Positions 1-8,776 of a stretch of DNA of 64,000 nucleotides are shown piece after piece. Source of the DNA: Brevibacillus brevis (GTDB taxonomy: Bacteria > Bacillota > Bacilli > Brevibacillales > Brevibacillaceae); the NCBI RefSeq assembly GCF_900637055.1, contig NZ_LR134338.1, positions 2,676,001 to 2,740,000 on the forward strand. Direction: 5' to 3'. Both the position numbers and the translations under genes were made by a program. Within the stretch, counting starts at the first letter, position 1; every line of letters begins with the position of its first letter. The notes under the pieces were generated by a model that saw only the letters and a list, made by a program, of their open reading frames with translations, did no database searches and had not been told where the DNA came from.

Positions 1-595
1 AATCGCTCATCTCCACTGCAACATCATGTGGTACCACCGGGGCAAATTGTGTGGAGCCATCTGGTGCGTAATAGAAGACCTGCGTCTGAACAGCGACCTG
101 AAAATGCTGCAATAGCTTAGGCGTGCCCGCTGCCTGCAGACTGAGCTGCTGCAAACTGCGAGAGTATGCTTCGAGATTGCGAAGTGCTTGCATCTGCGCA
201 TGAATCAAATGCTCGTGCAAATCTTGCGTGATGTCGACAAAGCGGACAGGCTGGTGAAAAACGAGCAACGGAAACTGGTGGTGATTCGCCAGCTCTAGCA
301 TATCTTCAGGGATCGAGGGGATGTAACGTCCCAGCTCGATGCACAGCCCGACTGCTTTTCGCCGAATGAGTTCGGTTAAATACGCGAGTCGCTTTTCCTT
401 TTCTTCGCCAAATCCTAGCCCGGTTGATAGAATCAGTTCGCCGCCATTTAAAAACTGTCCCGTATCGGCAGTCTCCAAGACGTGAACCCAGCGAACAGGA
501 CGGGACAGTCCACGATGCCCCGCCACTACTTGGGCATGTTGAAACAATGGACGCTTGATGATATCTGCAATGGTCAGGCGCAAATCGTTGCTCAT
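1..595 (-). CDS. PucR-family transcriptional regulator, partial (N-terminal part)
   Basis: The 198 visible residues match the N-terminal ligand-sensing domain of PucR-type purine/pyrimidine catabolism regulators; the DNA-binding C-terminus lies beyond the left edge. Characteristic pieces are LTIADIIKRPLF near the start, GGELILSTGL in the middle and PLLVFHQPVRFVDIT further on. The start (ATG at 595) is preceded by AGAGGTGATCC. It is divergent from the semialdehyde dehydrogenase at 728, so it probably controls the pyrimidine catabolic genes. The family assignment is from recognised motifs; the ligand and targets are inference. Confidence 0.85.
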   Translation of the reverse strand, partial: MSNDLRLTIADIIKRPLFQHAQVVAGHRGLSRPVRWVHVLETADTGQFLNGGELILSTGLGFGEEKEKRLAYLTELIRRKAVGLCIELGRYIPSIPEDMLELANHHQFPLLVFHQPVRFVDITQDLHEHLIHAQMQALRNLEAYSRSLQQLSLQAAGTPKLLQHFQVAVQTQVFYYAPDGSTQFAPVVPHDVAVEMSD

Positions 596-637
596 CAGGA
601 TCACCTCTTCTTTTTACACTCTGTATGATTAACCCTA

Positions 638-651
638 CGTAATGCGTTACG
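638..651. promoter_or_regulatory. palindrome between pucR-like gene and mmsA
   Basis: CGTAATGCGTTACG is an inverted repeat with 5-bp arms (CGTAA/TTACG) in the 132-bp divergent intergenic region. Its place suggests an operator for the divergent PucR-type regulator, but no binding consensus confirms this. No convincing sigma-A box pair is seen for either gene. Confidence 0.35.
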
Positions 652-727
652 CTTTGTCTAGTGCTGACAGGCATTATTTTTGGATAAAATGGAATTGTCA
701 ATCAATTGAACGTGAGGAGTTGAAGGG

Positions 728-2236
728 ATGAACACAGCTATCGTTGGAAATCCATTGAAAAACTACATTGGGGGGCAGTGGGTAGATTCACTGACGACAC
801 GTTTTGAGGATGTACCCAATCCGGCAACAGGAGAATTGTTGTCACGCGTGCCACTGTCGACGAGAGAAGATGTGGACAAGGCTGTTGCTGCTGCGAAGGA
901 AGCTTTTGTGAGCTGGAGTGCTACCCCTGTCGTAGATCGCGCGCGGATTATGTTTCGTTTTCATAGTCTTCTCGTAAAGCACGAGGATGAACTCGCCCGA
1001 ATGATTACCATGGAGAACGGCAAAAATCTGCCTGAGGCACAGGCGGAGCTCTTGCGTGGGCTGGAAATGGTAGAGTTCGCTTGTGGGATGCCGACACTGA
1101 TGATGGGGGAAACATTGCCCAATATCGCAAACAGCATCGACAGTCAGGTGATCCGCTTTCCGTTGGGGGTAGTGGGCGGGATTACACCGTTTAACTTCCC
1201 TGTGATGGTCCCGATGTGGATGTACCCGATCGCGATTACCGCAGGAAATACGTTTGTACTGAAGCCCTCGGAGCGGACGCCGCTGTCTTCGATTCGGATT
1301 GCCGAACTGCTAAAGGAAGCGGGGTTGCCAGACGGTGTATTCAATGTCGTAAACGGAGCGCATGATGTCGTCAATGGTCTGTTGGAGCATCCGGACGTAA
1401 AAGCGATCTCCTTCGTCGGCTCGCAGCCAGTTGCGGAATACGTGTACAAGACAGCAGCGGCGAACGGGAAGCGTGTGCAAGCACTGGCTGGGGCGAAAAA
1501 TCACCATTTGGTCATGCCTGACACGGATTTGAAGCGCGCAGCAAAAACGATTACGAGCTCAGCATTCGGCTGTGCAGGAGAGCGGTGTATGGCAGCCAGC
1601 GCTGTAGTAGCTGTCGAGGAGATTGCCGATGAGCTGATCGCGCATTTGATCGAGGAAGCCAATGCTCTTGCGATGGGAAATGGTTTGGAGGAGGGCATCG
1701 ATCTCGGGCCTGTCATCCGTGATTCGCACTTGTCCAAAGTACATGACTACATCGAAAAAGGTGTCGTTGCTGGTGCCGCGCTGGTTCGCGATGGTCGCGA
1801 GGATGCGAAAAGGCTGCCCGATGGTTACTTCCTCGGGCCGACGATTTTTGACAAGGCAGATGCCGAGATGGTCATTGTCCGCGATGAGATTTTCGCGCCT
1901 GTCCTGATTGTCATGCGTGTGAAAGACTTTGAAGAGGGCTTGGAGACGATCAGCCGCTCGCGTTTTGGCAATGGGGCGACCATCTATACGAACAATGGAA
2001 AATGGGGAAGAGAATTCGTTCAGCAGGTGGAAGCGGGTATGGTCGGTGTCAATGTAGGGGTGCCTGCTCCGATGGGCTTCTTTGCTTTCTCAGGCTGGAA
2101 GCAGTCCTTTTACGGTGATTTGCATGCCAATGGAAAAGATGGCGTCCTCTTTTTTACGAAGAAAAAAACGGTCACATCCAGATGGTTCGAAGATGGCGAT
2201 ACCAGTATTGGCTCGCAAAAAGTTTTTGTAAAATAA
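728..2236 (+). CDS. mmsA: CoA-acylating (methyl)malonate-semialdehyde dehydrogenase
   Basis: This 502-residue aldehyde dehydrogenase oxidises malonate or methylmalonate semialdehyde with NAD and CoA to acetyl-CoA or propionyl-CoA plus CO2. Visible motifs are the NAD-binding region GGITPFNFPVM, the SFVGSQPVAEYVY segment and the catalytic cysteine in GCAGERCMA. Length is normal for the family. A GAGGAG site precedes the ATG. It sits 31 bp upstream of a class III aminotransferase, and the window also encodes the upper pyrimidine pathway. It probably finishes degradation of the beta-alanine (from uracil) or beta-aminoisobutyrate (from thymine). An inositol-pathway role (iolA) is less likely because no iol genes are nearby. 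Confidence 0.85.
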   Translation: MNTAIVGNPLKNYIGGQWVDSLTTRFEDVPNPATGELLSRVPLSTREDVDKAVAAAKEAFVSWSATPVVDRARIMFRFHSLLVKHEDELARMITMENGKNLPEAQAELLRGLEMVEFACGMPTLMMGETLPNIANSIDSQVIRFPLGVVGGITPFNFPVMVPMWMYPIAITAGNTFVLKPSERTPLSSIRIAELLKEAGLPDGVFNVVNGAHDVVNGLLEHPDVKAISFVGSQPVAEYVYKTAAANGKRVQALAGAKNHHLVMPDTDLKRAAKTITSSAFGCAGERCMAASAVVAVEEIADELIAHLIEEANALAMGNGLEEGIDLGPVIRDSHLSKVHDYIEKGVVAGAALVRDGREDAKRLPDGYFLGPTIFDKADAEMVIVRDEIFAPVLIVMRVKDFEEGLETISRSRFGNGATIYTNNGKWGREFVQQVEAGMVGVNVGVPAPMGFFAFSGWKQSFYGDLHANGKDGVLFFTKKKTVTSRWFEDGDTSIGSQKVFVK

Positions 2237-2267
2237 CCTCTTACGAAAAAATAAGGAGGATTGCGCG

Positions 2268-3632
2268 ATGGAGCAAGGACAAGTGACAAAAGATTTTGAT
2301 AAAGAGAGCTTGCTGGATGCCGACCGTTCGCATATGTGGCACCATATGTCCCCCTACAATCCCAATCCGATGATCGTAACGGAAGCGAGCGGATCGTGGA
2401 TCACCGATATCGACGGGAATCGGTACCTGGATGGAATGTCTGGCTTGTGGTGCGTCAACGTTGGCTATGGCCGACAGGAGCTCGCAGACGCCGCTTACGA
2501 GCAGTTGAAGCAATTGGCTTATTTTCCACTCACACAAAGCCACGTCCCTGCTATACGTCTATCCGAGAAGATCAGCGAATGGCTTGGGGAGGAGTATCGG
2601 GTTTTCTTTTCCAACAGCGGCTCGGAAGCGAACGAGGTCGCATTCAAGATTGCCCGTCAATATCATCATCAGAACGGGGAGCCGGGACGTTACAAATTCA
2701 TTTCGCGACATCGCGCTTACCACGGGAATACGATGGGGGCTCTCGCTGCAACAGGTCAATCCATACGCAAGGAAAAATACGAGCCATTGGCGCCTGGCTT
2801 CCTTCATGTACCGCCGCCTTACTGCTATCGTTGTCCGGCTGGAAAATCGTACGGCAAGTGCAATCTGGAGTGCGCCCAATATTACGATCAAGTGATCAAT
2901 TGGGAAGGCGAAAAGACAGTGGCTGCCGTCATTATGGAGCCAACCATTACTGGGGGAGGTGTCCTCGTTCCTTCGCCGGAATACATGCCAAAAGTACGGG
3001 GAATCTGCGATAAGTACGGCGTGTTGATGATCGTAGACGAGGTCATCTGCGGATTCGGTCGCTCCGGTCAAAAATTCGGCCACCAAAATTTCGGAATCAA
3101 GCCAGACATCGTGACTATGGCCAAAGGCATTACGAGCGCCTACCTGCCGCTTTCCGCAACGGCTGTGCGGGCCGAAATCGCAGACAAATTCAATGAGCAA
3201 GGGAATAATCTGCATTTCCGTCATGTCAATACGTTCGGCGGCAATCCGGCGGCATGCGCACTCGCTCTAAAAAATCTCGAAATTTTAGAAGAAGAAAAAC
3301 TGGTGGAGAGAGCGGAGGAACTCGGTGCAGAATTGCGTGCCAAGCTGGCGTTTCTCGCAGATCATCCATACGTTGGAGACATTCGCAGCTTCGGCTTCCT
3401 GATGGGGATCGAGATGGTTGAGGATCGCAAAACGAAGGAACCTGCGGCGCCAGCGAAATTGACACAGGTGATTGCGGAGTGCAAGAAGCGTGGGCTAATC
3501 ATCGGGCGTAATGGCGACACCATTCCGAGCTTCAATAATGTGCTGACACTCTCGCCACCGTTTACCACGACGAGTGATGATATCGATTTTATTGCGCAGG
3601 TTATGAAGGAAGCTTTCGATTCATTGGAGTAG
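2268..3632 (+). CDS. class III aminotransferase, probable beta-alanine transaminase
   Basis: A 454-residue PLP-dependent omega-amino acid aminotransferase. The cofactor region is visible as IVDEVICGFGRSG followed by the Schiff-base lysine in MAKGITSAYLP, and the N-terminal part has SGLWCVNVGYGR and FSNSGSEANE. It starts at an ATG after AAGGAGG, 31 bp after the dehydrogenase, so the two are an operon. In this setting it would convert beta-alanine or beta-aminoisobutyrate to the semialdehyde used by the upstream enzyme. Related enzymes act on GABA, taurine or amines, so the substrate is inferred from neighbours. Confidence 0.82.
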   Translation: MEQGQVTKDFDKESLLDADRSHMWHHMSPYNPNPMIVTEASGSWITDIDGNRYLDGMSGLWCVNVGYGRQELADAAYEQLKQLAYFPLTQSHVPAIRLSEKISEWLGEEYRVFFSNSGSEANEVAFKIARQYHHQNGEPGRYKFISRHRAYHGNTMGALAATGQSIRKEKYEPLAPGFLHVPPPYCYRCPAGKSYGKCNLECAQYYDQVINWEGEKTVAAVIMEPTITGGGVLVPSPEYMPKVRGICDKYGVLMIVDEVICGFGRSGQKFGHQNFGIKPDIVTMAKGITSAYLPLSATAVRAEIADKFNEQGNNLHFRHVNTFGGNPAACALALKNLEILEEEKLVERAEELGAELRAKLAFLADHPYVGDIRSFGFLMGIEMVEDRKTKEPAAPAKLTQVIAECKKRGLIIGRNGDTIPSFNNVLTLSPPFTTTSDDIDFIAQVMKEAFDSLE

Positions 3633-3664
3633 GAGTAGCTTGGACGAAAAGACGAATAGATGAA

Positions 3665-3716
3665 AGCAGCGGCAGACTAGGAGATGCGAAAATCCTAAGC
3701 TGCCGCTGTTGTTATT
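3665..3716 (+). terminator. hairpin terminator after the aminotransferase
   Basis: A long stem (AGCAGCGGCAG pairing with CTGCCGCTGTT, plus inner TAGGA/TCCTA) is followed by a T-rich run. It lies between convergent genes and may serve both strands. Confidence 0.75.
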
Positions 3717-4039
3717 TAACGATGGAGCTGATAGCGCTTTTGCAGCTTCGCTTGATGTGCTTCTAATATCTCCTCAAAAGGAACCTCATATTGGTTTGCC
3801 AGCAAGATTAAATTCCCGAGTACATCGCCCAACTCTTCCACCAGCTCCTGCCGAGCTTCTGCTGCGGGTTTTTCCCCTTCATCAGGACGATCTCGCCCAA
3901 TTTCAATGGCGCGAACAGCTCTTGCCAGCTCGCCAGCTTCTTCCATTAGAAAACCTACACGAATAAACGGACCGTACCCTGTCCATCCGCGTTCTTGATA
4001 AAAATCTCCGACCCATTTTTGAAACTCAGTGATATTCAC
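3716..4039 (-). CDS. MazG-like nucleotide pyrophosphohydrolase
   Basis: About 107 residues with the all-alpha MazG signature: FLMEEAGELARAV provides the EExxE metal ligands and ELVEELGDVL the second acidic pair. Such proteins hydrolyse (d)NTPs to monophosphates and pyrophosphate, often as house-cleaning enzymes. I chose the GTG at 4039, which follows GGAAGGGACAG. The longer frame reaching 4105 would add 22 residues that lack a ribosome binding site and overlap the promoter-like TATAAT sequences. The true substrate is unknown. Confidence 0.75.
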   Translation of the reverse strand: MNITEFQKWVGDFYQERGWTGYGPFIRVGFLMEEAGELARAVRAIEIGRDRPDEGEKPAAEARQELVEELGDVLGNLILLANQYEVPFEEILEAHQAKLQKRYQLHR

Positions 4040-4065
4040 GTATATCTGTCCCTTCCTGATTTTAG

Positions 4066-4077
4066 TATAATTATAAT
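4066..4077. promoter_or_regulatory. overlapping TATAAT boxes between divergent genes
   Basis: Two TATAAT sequences on the plus strand (4066-4071, 4072-4077) and one on the minus strand (4070-4075) lie between the divergent MazG-like and LOG-family genes. They are plausible -10 elements for both, but -35 boxes are weak. Confidence 0.4.
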
Positions 4078-4134
4078 ACACGCAAAGAAATTTAGGAAAA
4101 GCCATTCTACTTCAACAAGTTTTGGGAGGATGAA

Positions 4135-4716
4135 ATGAAACGTATTTGTGTTTATGCAGGTTCCAATCCTGGAGTAAATCCACTTTTTGAGCGGTGTGCA
4201 CAGGAGTTGGGAAAAGAACTGGTCGCTCGTGGTCTTGAATTGGTCTATGGTGGTTCCAGCATGGGACTGATGGGGCGCGTTGCAAATGCAGTACTGGAAG
4301 GCGATGGCAAAGCGATCGGCGTCATGCCTACAGGATTGTTCCGCGGAGAAATCGTACATACAGGGCTGACAGAATTGCATGAGGTACTGACGATGCACGA
4401 GCGCAAAGCGAAAATGATCGATTTGTCTGATGGCTTCATTGCTTTGCCGGGCGGATTGGGTACCTTTGAAGAAATTTTTGAAGTGGTGAGCTGGGGTCAA
4501 ATTGGCATTCACCAAAAGCCAATCGGACTCTTGAACGTGGATGGCTACTATACGCCGTTGATGCAGATGGTAGAGCATGCGACTGAGGCCGGATTTATTC
4601 CCGCTATGCAGGGCGAATTGATCCTGTGTGAGAGTGATCCTGCTGTTTTGCTAGATCGTATGCGAGATTACACACCGCCAGTGAAAGTAAACAAATGGTC
4701 GGAACTGGATAAATAA
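4135..4716 (+). CDS. LOG-family protein (cytokinin riboside 5'-monophosphate phosphoribohydrolase-like)
   Basis: A 193-residue Rossmann-fold protein of the LOG/TIGR00730 family. The hallmark PGGLGTFEE motif is present, along with YAGSNPG at the N-terminus and VYGGSSMGLMG. LOG enzymes split nucleoside 5'-monophosphates into free base and ribose 5-phosphate. In bacteria such as Bacillus (YvdD-type) the physiological substrate is unclear. The ATG follows GGGAGGATGAA. It is monocistronic, with a terminator directly after it. Confidence 0.85.
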   Translation: MKRICVYAGSNPGVNPLFERCAQELGKELVARGLELVYGGSSMGLMGRVANAVLEGDGKAIGVMPTGLFRGEIVHTGLTELHEVLTMHERKAKMIDLSDGFIALPGGLGTFEEIFEVVSWGQIGIHQKPIGLLNVDGYYTPLMQMVEHATEAGFIPAMQGELILCESDPAVLLDRMRDYTPPVKVNKWSELDK

Positions 4717-4726
4717 GAACGTGCAA

Positions 4727-4772
4727 AAAATAACCCGAAGCCCTCCATTTGTAGGAGGAATTCGGGTTATTC
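4727..4772 (+). terminator. rho-independent terminator after LOG gene
   Basis: The stem AATAACCCGAA...CCTCC pairs with GGAGGAATTCGGGTTATT and ends in TTCT. Confidence 0.85.
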
Positions 4773-4778
4773 TAGTTA

Positions 4779-4808
4779 TTGACAGGATGAATGCAGGAGT
4801 GTTAATGT
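4779..4808 (+). promoter_or_regulatory. possible sigma-A promoter for the exported protein at 4884
   Basis: TTGACA at 4779-4784 is followed 18 bp later by TAATGT. The -10 is imperfect, and an alternative TAATAT lies closer to the gene at about 4843. Confidence 0.35.
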
Positions 4809-4883
4809 AGTTGATTATATCCCTAGTAAACGCATAGGAATAATATTAATATGACTCGTCTTCATACGTCAGGAGGATTCTTC

Positions 4884-6185
4884 ATGAACAGACCAGCGAA
4901 ATGGCTACAACTCTCCACTTCAGCTGCCGTACTCTCAGCGGCGCTTGTTTTTCCAACTGCAGTCGGTGCTGCAACGAAAACAACGGTGGAAGCACACGTA
5001 GAGTGGAGCAGCTTTTTACAGCAGCAATACGGTGTGACTTTTGAAAAGACGGTAACTCGCGAGCAATTTGAGAAAGCGTTGCTCAAGATCGTATCTACTA
5101 CGACAAGTATAGCGGAAAAAGACTTGTCAGCCAAAACTTTCTTGCCTGCATCCAAAGATGCCTCCAAGTTGGTTGTATGGGAAGCAGTCAGTGCTGCCGC
5201 AAAAGCTGCTGAGTTAAAAGAGCTCGGGTATACATATAGCGAGGAAAAAGTAGCGGCTGCCTTGAAGAAAGCAGGAATTTCGTACAAAAAAGGCGGCACG
5301 CTTACTTTGCAGGCTGCACAAGAGCTGGCTGTGGCCATTGACACGGGGTTTGTGTCCGCCAATGCTTTGAAGTCAGCTTCTGTAGAAGGGGCAGTATCCG
5401 CAGAGCTTGCGAGTCAATTGCTAGCCAAAGTAGCAGAGTTCCATGGCTCTGCCAAAAACTATTTGGGCACAACCGCCGATGAAGAGATTTTTGGCAAGCT
5501 CGCACAGGCGTGGAACGAATCGCAAATCATTAAAGCCGGTGAATTGCAAGAGCTCGTAGACAAAGGCTTGAAGCAAAATCTGATTACTGGCTACAATCTG
5601 AAGGATGCCGCATTTGATCCTCATTTTGATCCACAGCGCACGATTACGTATGGGCATAGTGATATCGCTCACGCCATTCAATTAATCGGTTTGTTAAAAA
5701 GTGAAGGGGTCCATGCCAAGGTTCAATTTGAGCCGAAAACATCTGCCTTCATTTACTTGAAGGAATGGGGAGAGCCCGTTCAAACAGCCGATTATCAGGT
5801 GGTGCAGATTGAAAACGGCAACTACATTGCGTATGCCAAGGAGTACGATCTCAGTCTGGAATTCGACAGTTTAGAAGAGAAAGAGAAGTTCCAGCCACTT
5901 GTTTTGAAATATGCCAAACGAGATCAAGAGGACATGACCGGATTGCTCAAGGCCTCTTGGTGGCAGCCGCTTTATCATTCCCGTACGGAACTGGCGGATT
6001 ATGCTGTCATTACGAACAACGTATTAAAAGATAGCCGTTATGTCGTGCAGTCTTTCTCCCTGAATGAAGAATCACCAAAAGTCGTGGAAGGCTTTCAAAA
6101 GCTGAATGACAAAGTAAAGGTAGAGACATACAAATTTTGGGTAGATCAACCGTTCTTCAATTATCTCAACGGCGAATCGAAGTAA
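4884..6185 (+). CDS. secreted protein of unknown function
   Basis: A 433-residue protein with a clear Sec signal peptide: MNRPAKW, a hydrophobic stretch SAAVLSAALVFP, and a likely cut after AVGA. The mature part is mostly helical and alanine/lysine rich. It contains a segment like SLH-associated regions (KAGISYKKGGTLTLQAAQE) but no SLH, protease or binding motif that I recognise. The chosen ATG at 4884 has AGGAGG 7 bp upstream; an upstream in-frame ATG at 4851 lacks one. It stands alone between two terminators. It is probably exported or wall-associated; its role is unknown. Confidence 0.7.
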   Translation: MNRPAKWLQLSTSAAVLSAALVFPTAVGAATKTTVEAHVEWSSFLQQQYGVTFEKTVTREQFEKALLKIVSTTTSIAEKDLSAKTFLPASKDASKLVVWEAVSAAAKAAELKELGYTYSEEKVAAALKKAGISYKKGGTLTLQAAQELAVAIDTGFVSANALKSASVEGAVSAELASQLLAKVAEFHGSAKNYLGTTADEEIFGKLAQAWNESQIIKAGELQELVDKGLKQNLITGYNLKDAAFDPHFDPQRTITYGHSDIAHAIQLIGLLKSEGVHAKVQFEPKTSAFIYLKEWGEPVQTADYQVVQIENGNYIAYAKEYDLSLEFDSLEEKEKFQPLVLKYAKRDQEDMTGLLKASWWQPLYHSRTELADYAVITNNVLKDSRYVVQSFSLNEESPKVVEGFQKLNDKVKVETYKFWVDQPFFNYLNGESK

Positions 6186-6199
6186 ATACCGTGCATCGA

Positions 6200-6245
6200 A
6201 AAGCGTCCTTCCCTTCAAAAATCGGGGAAAGGACGCTTTATTCTG
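6200..6245 (+). terminator. hairpin terminator
   Basis: AAAGCGTCCTT pairs with AAGGACGCTTT, with a supporting inner CCC/GGG pairing, just downstream of the exported-protein gene. The T run is short. Confidence 0.75.
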
Positions 6246-6294
6246 TTACATTGATAACGGATGAAAAAACTTTTTAGCGGATTTTGTCTATTTC

Positions 6295-6303
6295 TGGTAT
6301 AAT
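6295..6303 (+). promoter_or_regulatory. extended -10 promoter
   Basis: TGGTATAAT, a TGn-extended consensus -10, lies 67 bp before the GTG at 6370. The -35 region is poor, as is usual for extended -10 promoters. Confidence 0.55.
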
Positions 6304-6369
6304 TTAGGGATAATCGTTGATTTATGGAGACGGTTATATAGTCATGCTGATAGTTTGGGAGGGAATGAA

Positions 6370-7629
6370 GTGAAAAAGAAAGCGACAATGCTACTGTTGT
6401 CCTGCTGTTTGTACGCTTCGACAGCATTCGCAGCAAGCGCATCAACGACAATACCAACCACTCCGCAAAGCGTTACAGGAACATCCGTGCAGGCACCAGC
6501 AGATTTGTCAAAAGGGCTGCTCGTGAATACCTTCACTTCCCATCAGTGGAAACAAGATTCGCTTTCGAAGCTACTGGGGAAATCCGTGAAAGAATTTGAT
6601 GACTATGTGTATTATCCACAAGGAATCAGTATGAAGTGGGACGAAAACAAGCAAGCGTTTGCCGTTCTCGTGGAACCTTCTTATAAAGGCGAAGTTGTAA
6701 AAGGTATTACGACCTCCCAAAGAAAAGACGAGATTGTCCGAGTCTTGGGTAAACCACACTTTATGGATGAAAAGCTTGAGTTGATTGGCTATGCGGAACA
6801 GGGCTACCACTTGTTTTTCACGTTTGCTCAGGATAAAGTAAAAGCCATTTCCATTTATCGTCGTGACCAGATCGCCGATACGAAAGCACTAGTTGATATG
6901 GCTAAAAATTTGCAAGACTATGGTGAAAAATTAGGGGCACCCGCTGAATATGCTGATTTTTCTATCTTTGGTGCATGGGGTAAGCCGGATTTTTCGTACC
7001 ACCTCAGAGGAATCGGTACATACGCGTGGGAATACCCATCCAGAGGCATCGCCTACGATGGTATGCCAGATGATGCAACGCTAACCATCTACAGTAATTT
7101 TCCGAGCAAAGACAAGCTCGCTGATTTAAAAAACGTAAAAAATGTCGTCTTTTCCAAAGAAGATGCTCTGTTCCTGATCGAGAAAATGAGGATCGAAACC
7201 GAAAAAGAAAAAATCGAATTGGCGAAAAAAGCTGGAATCCCATCACCAGACAAGAAAAAAATCGCGGTGATTGATTCAGACAATTTGTACAATAACGCGA
7301 ATATTCGATTTTATCAGCCAGACTACACACCGCAAGCTCAACTGTTTCCAGGTTATTTTATCGATGAAGTAACATGGCTGGACAACAACTGGGTCTTGTA
7401 TCAGACAATGATGGGTGTGGGAGTTTATCATGTTACTACCCATGAAAAGATAGAAATTGTAGGGATGGAGAAAAAGGCAAACGAGCCGTTTGATATGCTG
7501 GATGTCAATACAGTCAAGCCTGATCTGACGAAAAAAGCAATTGTGTTTGAAGTCAGCATGAAAGAGAAGAAACAAACTTACACGGTACGCTATCAAATCA
7601 CGGGAGACAAAATCAAGTTCTCCTGGTAG
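6370..7629 (+). CDS. secreted protein of unknown function
   Basis: A 419-residue protein beginning at GTG 6370, with GGGAGG about 7 bp upstream; an in-frame ATG at 6355 has no site. The signal peptide is VKKKATMLLLSCCLYASTAFA. The mature protein has two parts. An N-terminal region of about 150 residues contains a conserved-looking stretch (RKDEIVRVLGKPHFMDE) that resembles small beta-rich modules in Bacillus exported proteins. The remainder is charged and contains a helical segment (IEKMRIETEKEKIELAKKAG). No catalytic motif is recognised. It is convergent with the next gene. Confidence 0.7.
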   Translation: MKKKATMLLLSCCLYASTAFAASASTTIPTTPQSVTGTSVQAPADLSKGLLVNTFTSHQWKQDSLSKLLGKSVKEFDDYVYYPQGISMKWDENKQAFAVLVEPSYKGEVVKGITTSQRKDEIVRVLGKPHFMDEKLELIGYAEQGYHLFFTFAQDKVKAISIYRRDQIADTKALVDMAKNLQDYGEKLGAPAEYADFSIFGAWGKPDFSYHLRGIGTYAWEYPSRGIAYDGMPDDATLTIYSNFPSKDKLADLKNVKNVVFSKEDALFLIEKMRIETEKEKIELAKKAGIPSPDKKKIAVIDSDNLYNNANIRFYQPDYTPQAQLFPGYFIDEVTWLDNNWVLYQTMMGVGVYHVTTHEKIEIVGMEKKANEPFDMLDVNTVKPDLTKKAIVFEVSMKEKKQTYTVRYQITGDKIKFSW

Positions 7630-7633
7630 AGAG

Positions 7634-7654
7634 AAGGGACTATCGTTCCTTTTT
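7634..7654 (+). terminator. terminator overlapping the convergent gene's 3' end
   Basis: AAGGGAC-TATC-GTTCCTT forms a stem with one G-U pair, followed by TTTT. The hairpin covers the stop codon (7640-7642) of the minus-strand gene. Confidence 0.6.
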
Positions 7655-8068
7655 GGCGCTGATGGGCGAGCGGGTTGCTTCCTTCTCGGCCAAATAAGAG
7701 CGCATGCCTCGAACGAACAACTCACGAAGGACTTCCTGCTGCGTTTTGCTGCTGACGAGAGACCGAATGAGCTCCAGCTCAGCTACCAATTCTGAATCAA
7801 GGTGAAGGTTGACAGTCTTCCCTTTGGTTCGCGGGTGCAGTTCGTAGTATTCCGCTGATTTTTTTACGATTCCTTCGATGACAATAGCTTCGTCCAACCA
7901 TTCCTGGTTGGGGATATACAAGCATGGTGCTTCTAAAATAATATGGGTCAGTTCTTCGCTAAAACGAATGGCGAGGGTCTGGCCCTTTTTTTTATGCAAG
8001 TCGCGGATTTGTCGTGATCTCTCTTGATTGGCAACTGTATTTTCCAGCGTGATTACGGCCAGTTCCAT
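7640..8068 (-). CDS. small protein with ribbon-helix-helix-like C-terminus, unknown function
   Basis: A 142-residue protein. The C-terminal third (TVNLHLDSELVAELELI then TQQEVLRELFVRGMRSYL) has the strand-helix-helix pattern and spacing of ribbon-helix-helix DNA-binding proteins. The N-terminal part is not recognised. It is the second gene of a pair, starting 9 bp after the stop of the 170-residue gene at 8078-8590. The pair may form a DNA-binding unit; this is inference. Confidence 0.5.
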   Translation of the reverse strand: MELAVITLENTVANQERSRQIRDLHKKKGQTLAIRFSEELTHIILEAPCLYIPNQEWLDEAIVIEGIVKKSAEYYELHPRTKGKTVNLHLDSELVAELELIRSLVSSKTQQEVLRELFVRGMRSYLAEKEATRSPISAKKER

Positions 8069-8077
8069 AGTGCCTCC

Positions 8078-8590
8078 TTACGGGATGAGCAGTTCTTCTT
8101 CAGGTACCGCCAACAATACTTCTCCCGTTTTTTCCAATTGGACTTGGTAGGTGAAGTGCTGATCGCTTCGCTCGACGGAGGTGATGATTCCCCAGCAGCA
8201 TGTGCTGTCTCTTCTGAGCTGGACACGATCCAAAACCTCGTAGCTCGGGCGAAGATACCCTTTTTTATATAGATAAGTGAGTACGGATTCGCGAGGAAAA
8301 AGAAAGCGTTTGTTTCCTTGTTTACTGACCAAAAGGGGAAAGGTCTCCCGTTCGTCTATCCAATCCCCTAAATAGCCTTGATCTGCCCAGCGTTTGACGG
8401 TAGCCATACTGCCGACACGGCCAGCTTTTGTCTCCAGGATGTTCAATATTTCGCGTGAAGAGAGAAACGCTTTGCGCCTTTCGAGTTGCGTCAGGTAGTT
8501 TTTGCGCTCGGTTTCCAATTGGCTGAGAAGCGCATGTGCATCCGCGATTTTTTGTTTCACTACCCTGATTTCCAGGTCGTAATCCTTCAT
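8078..8590 (-). CDS. coiled-coil / MerR-like helix-turn-helix protein, unknown function
   Basis: A 170-residue protein with three visible parts. Residues 5-45 form a coiled coil (IADAHALLSQLETERKNYL). A MerR/excisionase-like helix-turn-helix follows (MATVKRWADQGYLG, then KRFLFPRESVLTYLYKKG). The C-terminal region of about 50 residues is beta-rich (WGIITSVERSD...VQLEKTGEVLLAVPEEEL). It is translated just ahead of the ribbon-helix-helix-like gene. I do not recognise the family; a DNA-binding role is likely. Confidence 0.5.
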   Translation of the reverse strand: MKDYDLEIRVVKQKIADAHALLSQLETERKNYLTQLERRKAFLSSREILNILETKAGRVGSMATVKRWADQGYLGDWIDERETFPLLVSKQGNKRFLFPRESVLTYLYKKGYLRPSYEVLDRVQLRRDSTCCWGIITSVERSDQHFTYQVQLEKTGEVLLAVPEEELLIP

Positions 8591-8634
8591 ACGGGACGGC
8601 CCTTTCTTCCTTGTTTGTTTTTATCCTATTCGAA

Positions 8635-8650
8635 CATGAAATCATTCATG
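8635..8650. promoter_or_regulatory. inverted repeat upstream of divergent genes
   Basis: CATGAA-ATCA-TTCATG lies in the 186-bp region between the divergent helix-turn-helix gene and preT. It is a possible operator; no factor can be assigned. Confidence 0.25.
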
Positions 8651-8776
8651 TCAATCCAAGCAGATTGATTTCGTTTCCTTCCTAGGCAAATACGAAATGT
8701 AACAATCATAAAAAAGCGATTTCGCACATTGATTAATAGCAAGCATGTATAGATCTGGTGAGGAGGTTGTGGACAG

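Noticed and set aside
2559..3224. Long minus-strand frame opposite the aminotransferase gene
   Set aside because: It is a shadow of a strongly conserved plus-strand enzyme, has no ribosome binding site and shows no domain.
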